Origin: an uncultured Prevotellaceae bacterium
Lineage (GTDB): Bacteria; Bacteroidota; Bacteroidia; Bacteroidales; Muribaculaceae
Reading direction: 5' to 3'
Length of the DNA stretch: 64,000 nt
NCBI GenBank assembly: GCA_900317325.1
Contig: ONGE01000019.1
Location: 1-64,000, forward strand
Below are positions 60,603 through 64,000 of this stretch, piece by piece. The notes under the pieces were generated by a model that did not search any database, had not been told where the DNA came from, and saw only the letters and a list, made by a program, of their open reading frames with translations. The translations under genes were made by a program, and so were the position numbers. The number at the start of each line of letters is the position of its first letter. The first letter of the stretch is position 1.

Positions 60603-61754
60603 ATGAACATTGACCTGTCCAAGATACTGAACAAGGAACAGCGCAAATCTATCATGAACGCGCTGCTCACTCCATTCTCATGGGGCTATGGTGCCGGTGT
60701 GTGGTTGCGCAATACCGCATTCAGCATCGGGCTGCTGCCTCAAGAGGAATTTGACATCCCTGTGGTGTCGGTGGGCAACATTACCGTGGGCGGCACGGGC
60801 AAAACACCACACGTAGAGTATATCGTCGAGGCGCTATACCGCCGCTACCACATGGCTGTGCTCAGCCGTGGTTACAAGCGCATGACCAAAGGCTTCATCC
60901 TGGCGAGCAACAACATGTCGCCTCGCGACATCGGTGACGAGCCTTATCAGATCTACCGCAAGTATGGCGGGCTGATCACCCTTGCCGTGTGCGAGAACCG
61001 CCGCAAGGGCATCCGTCAGCTCATGCGCATTGACCCCGAGATCAACCTCATCCTGCTGGATGACGGTTTCCAGCACCGCTATGTGAAACCCAAGGTCAAC
61101 ATCGTGCTGATGGACTACAACCGTCCATCCTACGATGACAAACTGATGCCCCTAGGCACCCTGCGTGAGCCAGTGACAAGCCTGACACGCTGCGACATCG
61201 TGGTGGCAACCAAGTGCCCCACCGGCTTGTCGCCCGTTGACATCAGGATGATGAAGAAGAACCTGGAGCAATACATGTTCCCGCCGCCCTCGCAGCAGCT
61301 GTTCTTCAGCAACATCCGCTATGCCGACCCCGTCCCCGTCTTCCCGGTGCAGTCGCCGCAGCTGACCTCGCTCAACTGGCTACACCCCGATGACGCCGTG
61401 CTGTGCCTGACGGGTATCGCCACGCCCAAGCCGCTGGTGCGCTACCTGCGCCAGTTTGCAGCGCCGGTCAAGGTGATGCACTTCGACGACCACCATTTCT
61501 TTACCCGCCGCGACTTCAGTGACATCTTCAAGGTGTTCAAGAGCCTCGAGGGGAAGCGCAAGTTCATCATCACCACCGAGAAAGACGCCGTTCGCATCAT
61601 GAACAACCCATATTTCCCGCCCACCAAGCGCAACTGCATCTACTACATTCCCATGCGGGTGGGTTTCCTCGAGAGCGAGGGTCCCAATTTCATCGAGTGG
61701 CTTGTCGGTCTCATCGACAGGCAGGGTGACTCGAGCTTAACGACAAACAATTAA
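60603..61754 (+). CDS. lpxK: Tetraacyldisaccharide 4'-kinase
   Basis: A 383-residue lipid A kinase that phosphorylates the 4' position of the lipid A precursor. The Walker A is GNITVGGTGKTPHVEY (about 58-73), followed by the family ILLDDGFQHRYVKP. The N-terminal amphipathic helix associates with the inner membrane. Between sppA and punA; family length is typical. Confidence 0.95.
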   Translation: MNIDLSKILNKEQRKSIMNALLTPFSWGYGAGVWLRNTAFSIGLLPQEEFDIPVVSVGNITVGGTGKTPHVEYIVEALYRRYHMAVLSRGYKRMTKGFILASNNMSPRDIGDEPYQIYRKYGGLITLAVCENRRKGIRQLMRIDPEINLILLDDGFQHRYVKPKVNIVLMDYNRPSYDDKLMPLGTLREPVTSLTRCDIVVATKCPTGLSPVDIRMMKKNLEQYMFPPPSQQLFFSNIRYADPVPVFPVQSPQLTSLNWLHPDDAVLCLTGIATPKPLVRYLRQFAAPVKVMHFDDHHFFTRRDFSDIFKVFKSLEGKRKFIITTEKDAVRIMNNPYFPPTKRNCIYYIPMRVGFLESEGPNFIEWLVGLIDRQGDSSLTTNN

Positions 61755-61797
61755 TTATTATCCTACCAAAAAACTTAAACAAGAAAGGACTGTTCTT

Positions 61798-62640
61798 ATG
61801 GTTAACGAGAAAAACTTGCTGGAGAAGATTCAAGAGACCAGCGAATTCATCAAGCAACGCGTAAACAATAAGTTACCCAAGACTGCCATCATCCTGGGCA
61901 CCGGCCTGGGCGCCGTGGTGGAACATATCAACATCGAAGTCGAGATCCCCTACGGTGAAATTCCCAATTTCCCCGTCTCGACGGTACAGGGCCACAAGGG
62001 CCGCCTCATCTTCGGCACGCTGGGCAACAAGTATATCATGGCGATGCAGGGCCGTTTCCATTATTACGAGGGCTACTCGATGCTGCAGGTGACCTTCCCC
62101 GTGAGGGTGATGAAAGCCATCGGCATCAAGACCGTCTTTGTCTCCAACGCATCGGGCGGCATGAATCCCGCCTTCAAGGTGGGTGACCTGATGGTCATCA
62201 CCGACCACATCAACGTCTTCCCCGAGCACCCGTTGCACGGCAAGAACATCGACGAGCTGGGCCCGCGTTTCCCGGCCATGGTCGATGCTTACAGCCCCCG
62301 CTTGATCCAGATGGCACGCGACATTGCCAAGGAAAAGGGCATCCGTCTGATGGAGGGTGTGTATGTGGGCACCCAGGGTCCCACCTTCGAGACCCCGGCC
62401 GAGTATCGCTACTTCTGGCGCATCGGCGGCGACGCCGTGGGCATGAGTACCGTTCCCGAGGTGATTGTGGCCCGTCACGGCGACATGGAGGTATTCGGCA
62501 TTTCTATCATCACCGACCTGGGTGTTGAAGGCGCTGTCGAGAAGGCTTCCCACGAGGAGGTGCAGAAGGCTGCCGCTGCAGCCCAGCCCATCATGGCCAT
62601 GCTCGTCCAGGAGATGATCAACCGCTTCGAGGAACTGTAA
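61798..62640 (+). CDS. punA: Purine nucleoside phosphorylase
   Basis: A 280-residue trimeric-type phosphorylase splitting inosine/guanosine into base and ribose-1-phosphate. Family motifs: IILGTGLGAVVEHI (phosphate site), GRFHYYEGYSM, SNASGGMNPAFKVGDLMVI, and the purine site EVIVARH. Guanine deaminase elsewhere in the window could act on its product. Confidence 0.95.
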   Translation: MVNEKNLLEKIQETSEFIKQRVNNKLPKTAIILGTGLGAVVEHINIEVEIPYGEIPNFPVSTVQGHKGRLIFGTLGNKYIMAMQGRFHYYEGYSMLQVTFPVRVMKAIGIKTVFVSNASGGMNPAFKVGDLMVITDHINVFPEHPLHGKNIDELGPRFPAMVDAYSPRLIQMARDIAKEKGIRLMEGVYVGTQGPTFETPAEYRYFWRIGGDAVGMSTVPEVIVARHGDMEVFGISIITDLGVEGAVEKASHEEVQKAAAAAQPIMAMLVQEMINRFEEL

Positions 62641-62735
62641 TATGCGGTCTGCGCCCGCAGGTTAGAGTCTAGGGGTTAGAGTTTAGAGAAGCTTCTGCCC
62701 GCCGAACTGATAACAGACAACATAAAACATCATTA

Positions 62736-63788
62736 ATGAAAGAAACCGAAATATCGACCTTGGGTGAATTCGGCTTGATCGATCACCTCACCAAGTCATT
62801 CCCGGTGCGCAACGAGTCCACACGACGCGGTGTGGGCGACGATTGTGCCGTCATCAACTACGGCAAGGACCGCGAGACACTCGTCACCACCGACCTGTTG
62901 CTCGAAGGCATCCACTTCGACCTGACCTACGTGCCACTGATGCACCTGGGCTACAAGGCCATCGTGGTGAACCTGAGCGACGTGTATGCCATGAACGGCA
63001 CGCCGCGCCAGGTGACCGTTTCGCTGGGCATCAGTAAGCGATTCACACTGGAGCACATCGAGCAACTGTACGAGGGCATGCGCATCGCCTGTGAGCACTA
63101 CGGTGTGGACCTCGTGGGTGGCGACACCAGCGCCTCGGTCACGGGACTCATCATCAGTGTGACTTGTCTGGGCGAGGCCGCCAAGGACGATATCGTGTAT
63201 CGGACCGGCGCCAAGGACACCGACCTGATCTGCGTGAGCGGCAACTTGGGAGCAGCCTACATGGGCCTCCAATTGCTGGAACGTGAGCGACAAGTGAGCG
63301 CCCAGATGAAAGACAAGGAATTTGAACCCGATTTCTCGGGCAAGGAATACATCATCGAGCGCCAGCTCAAGCCCGAAGCACGCCGCGACGTCGTTGAGGA
63401 ACTGCGTGAGTTGGGCATCCGTCCCACTGCGATGATGGACGTGAGCGACGGCCTGTCGAGCGAGCTGCTGCACATCTGCAAGGACTCGGGCGTGGGCTGC
63501 CGCGTGTATGAGGACCGCATCCCCATCGACTATCAGACGGCCCTCATGGCCGAGGAACTGAACATGAATCTCGTCACCGCTGCCATGAACGGCGGCGAGG
63601 ACTACGAGCTGCTGTTCACCGTTCCCCTGGCTGATCACGAGAAGGTGGCGCGAATGAAGACCGCCCGTCTCATCGGCCGCATCACCAAGCCCGACTTGGG
63701 CGCCTACATGGTCACGCGCGATGACCAGGAACTCGCCATCAAGGCCCAGGGCTGGAATGCCTTTACCCCCGAAAGCGATAAAGCCTGA
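62736..63788 (+). CDS. thiL: Thiamine-monophosphate kinase
   Basis: A 350-residue AIR-synthase-like kinase making thiamine diphosphate. GDDCAVI (metal/ATP site) at about 29-35, the central VDLVGGDTSASVTGL, and MDVSDGLSSELLHI in the C-terminal domain. Full length; last gene in the window, followed by a terminator. Confidence 0.95.
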   Translation: MKETEISTLGEFGLIDHLTKSFPVRNESTRRGVGDDCAVINYGKDRETLVTTDLLLEGIHFDLTYVPLMHLGYKAIVVNLSDVYAMNGTPRQVTVSLGISKRFTLEHIEQLYEGMRIACEHYGVDLVGGDTSASVTGLIISVTCLGEAAKDDIVYRTGAKDTDLICVSGNLGAAYMGLQLLERERQVSAQMKDKEFEPDFSGKEYIIERQLKPEARRDVVEELRELGIRPTAMMDVSDGLSSELLHICKDSGVGCRVYEDRIPIDYQTALMAEELNMNLVTAAMNGGEDYELLFTVPLADHEKVARMKTARLIGRITKPDLGAYMVTRDDQELAIKAQGWNAFTPESDKA

Positions 63789-63815
63789 TCACACGTCTCA
63801 CAGACCGACATCATG

Positions 63816-63857
63816 ATTGCACAAGCGATGAAGCACTCATCCTTGTGCAATTCTTTT
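63816..63857 (+). terminator. Terminator of thiL
   Basis: ATTGCACAAG (63816-63825) pairs with CTTGTGCAAT (63842-63851), followed by TCTTTTT. The rest of the window to 64000 is AT-rich with no gene seen. Confidence 0.88.
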
Positions 63858-64000
63858 TACCCCATCCACAAAAGCCCATTTTTCGGTTTCAAAATGACAT
63901 CAAACGATGTATTATTATGATATTTCAATGATTTTTGGTCGTTTTTTGCTAAATTGTGTTAATTTCAGTCATTTTTTCGTCATTTTATTAGGAACGAAAA

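Noticed and set aside
63789..64000. Start of a further gene at the right edge
   Set aside because: After the thiL terminator the DNA is AT-rich with no credible start codon before the window ends.

Overview
The window is chromosomal DNA of a member of the Bacteroidales, most likely a Prevotellaceae or Muribaculaceae relative. This rests on the 5' end of a 16S rRNA gene at the left edge, the Bacteroidota promoter pattern TTTG-N18..20-TAnnTTTG in front of many genes, a complete Na+-NQR operon, an ExbB-ExbD-ExbD-TonB operon, Bacteroidota-type SerC/SerA, OstA-like and DUF3127/DUF4251 proteins, and high coding GC with AT-rich intergenic DNA. Family names come from motifs and recalled similarity; no search was run.

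Layout. 1-5 kb: leftward 16S start with its promoter, a TerB-like gene, ftsH, rsfS and gdhA. 5-8 kb: rightward serC-serA and a DIP1984-like gene. 8-13.4 kb: leftward energy-transduction genes (two close tonB paralogues, two exbD, one exbB) around a gene-free stretch filled with hairpins. 13.4-20 kb: rightward nqrABCDEF behind a tandemly duplicated promoter segment. 20-22 kb: leftward flavodoxin lipoprotein, OmpH/Skp-like chaperone and a small membrane protein. 22-31 kb: an accessory stretch with a REP-associated transposase, a sigma factor fused to a membrane helix and outer-membrane barrel, a secreted dockerin-tailed protein, a radical SAM/SPASM protein overlapping an oxidoreductase, guanine deaminase, a secreted CarboxypepD-like protein and a toxin-antitoxin pair with a frame-disrupted toxin. 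31-33 kb: a pepD with an internal deletion and a DUF3127 gene. 33-53.6 kb: a long leftward stretch of envelope biogenesis and protein quality control (SGNH hydrolase, PHP phosphatase, mutL, OstA-like, two parvulin-type isomerases, M16 protease, recQ, clpX, clpP, trigger factor, DUF4251). 53.7-63.8 kb: rightward CPBP protease, a two-gene unit of a large exported TPR/LRR protein and a membrane TIR protein, then sppA, lpxK, punA and thiL.

How it fits together. NQR provides the sodium-motive force, while ExbBD/TonB couples the inner-membrane ion gradient to outer-membrane import. Trigger factor, ClpXP, FtsH, the two isomerases, Skp-like protein, OstA-like protein and M16 protease form a proteostasis and outer-membrane assembly block.

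The most unusual items are the one-polypeptide sigma factor/transmembrane/outer-membrane barrel protein (about 23.2-24.9 kb), the TIR membrane protein paired with an exported TPR/LRR partner (54.7-58.5 kb), the transposase whose candidate target palindrome lies both in its leader and inside its own coding sequence (22.0-23.1 kb), the YafQ-like toxin whose missing C-terminus lies in the -1 frame right after a slippery heptamer (30.9 kb), and an inverted pair of about 130-bp multi-hairpin elements (9.8-10.1 kb).
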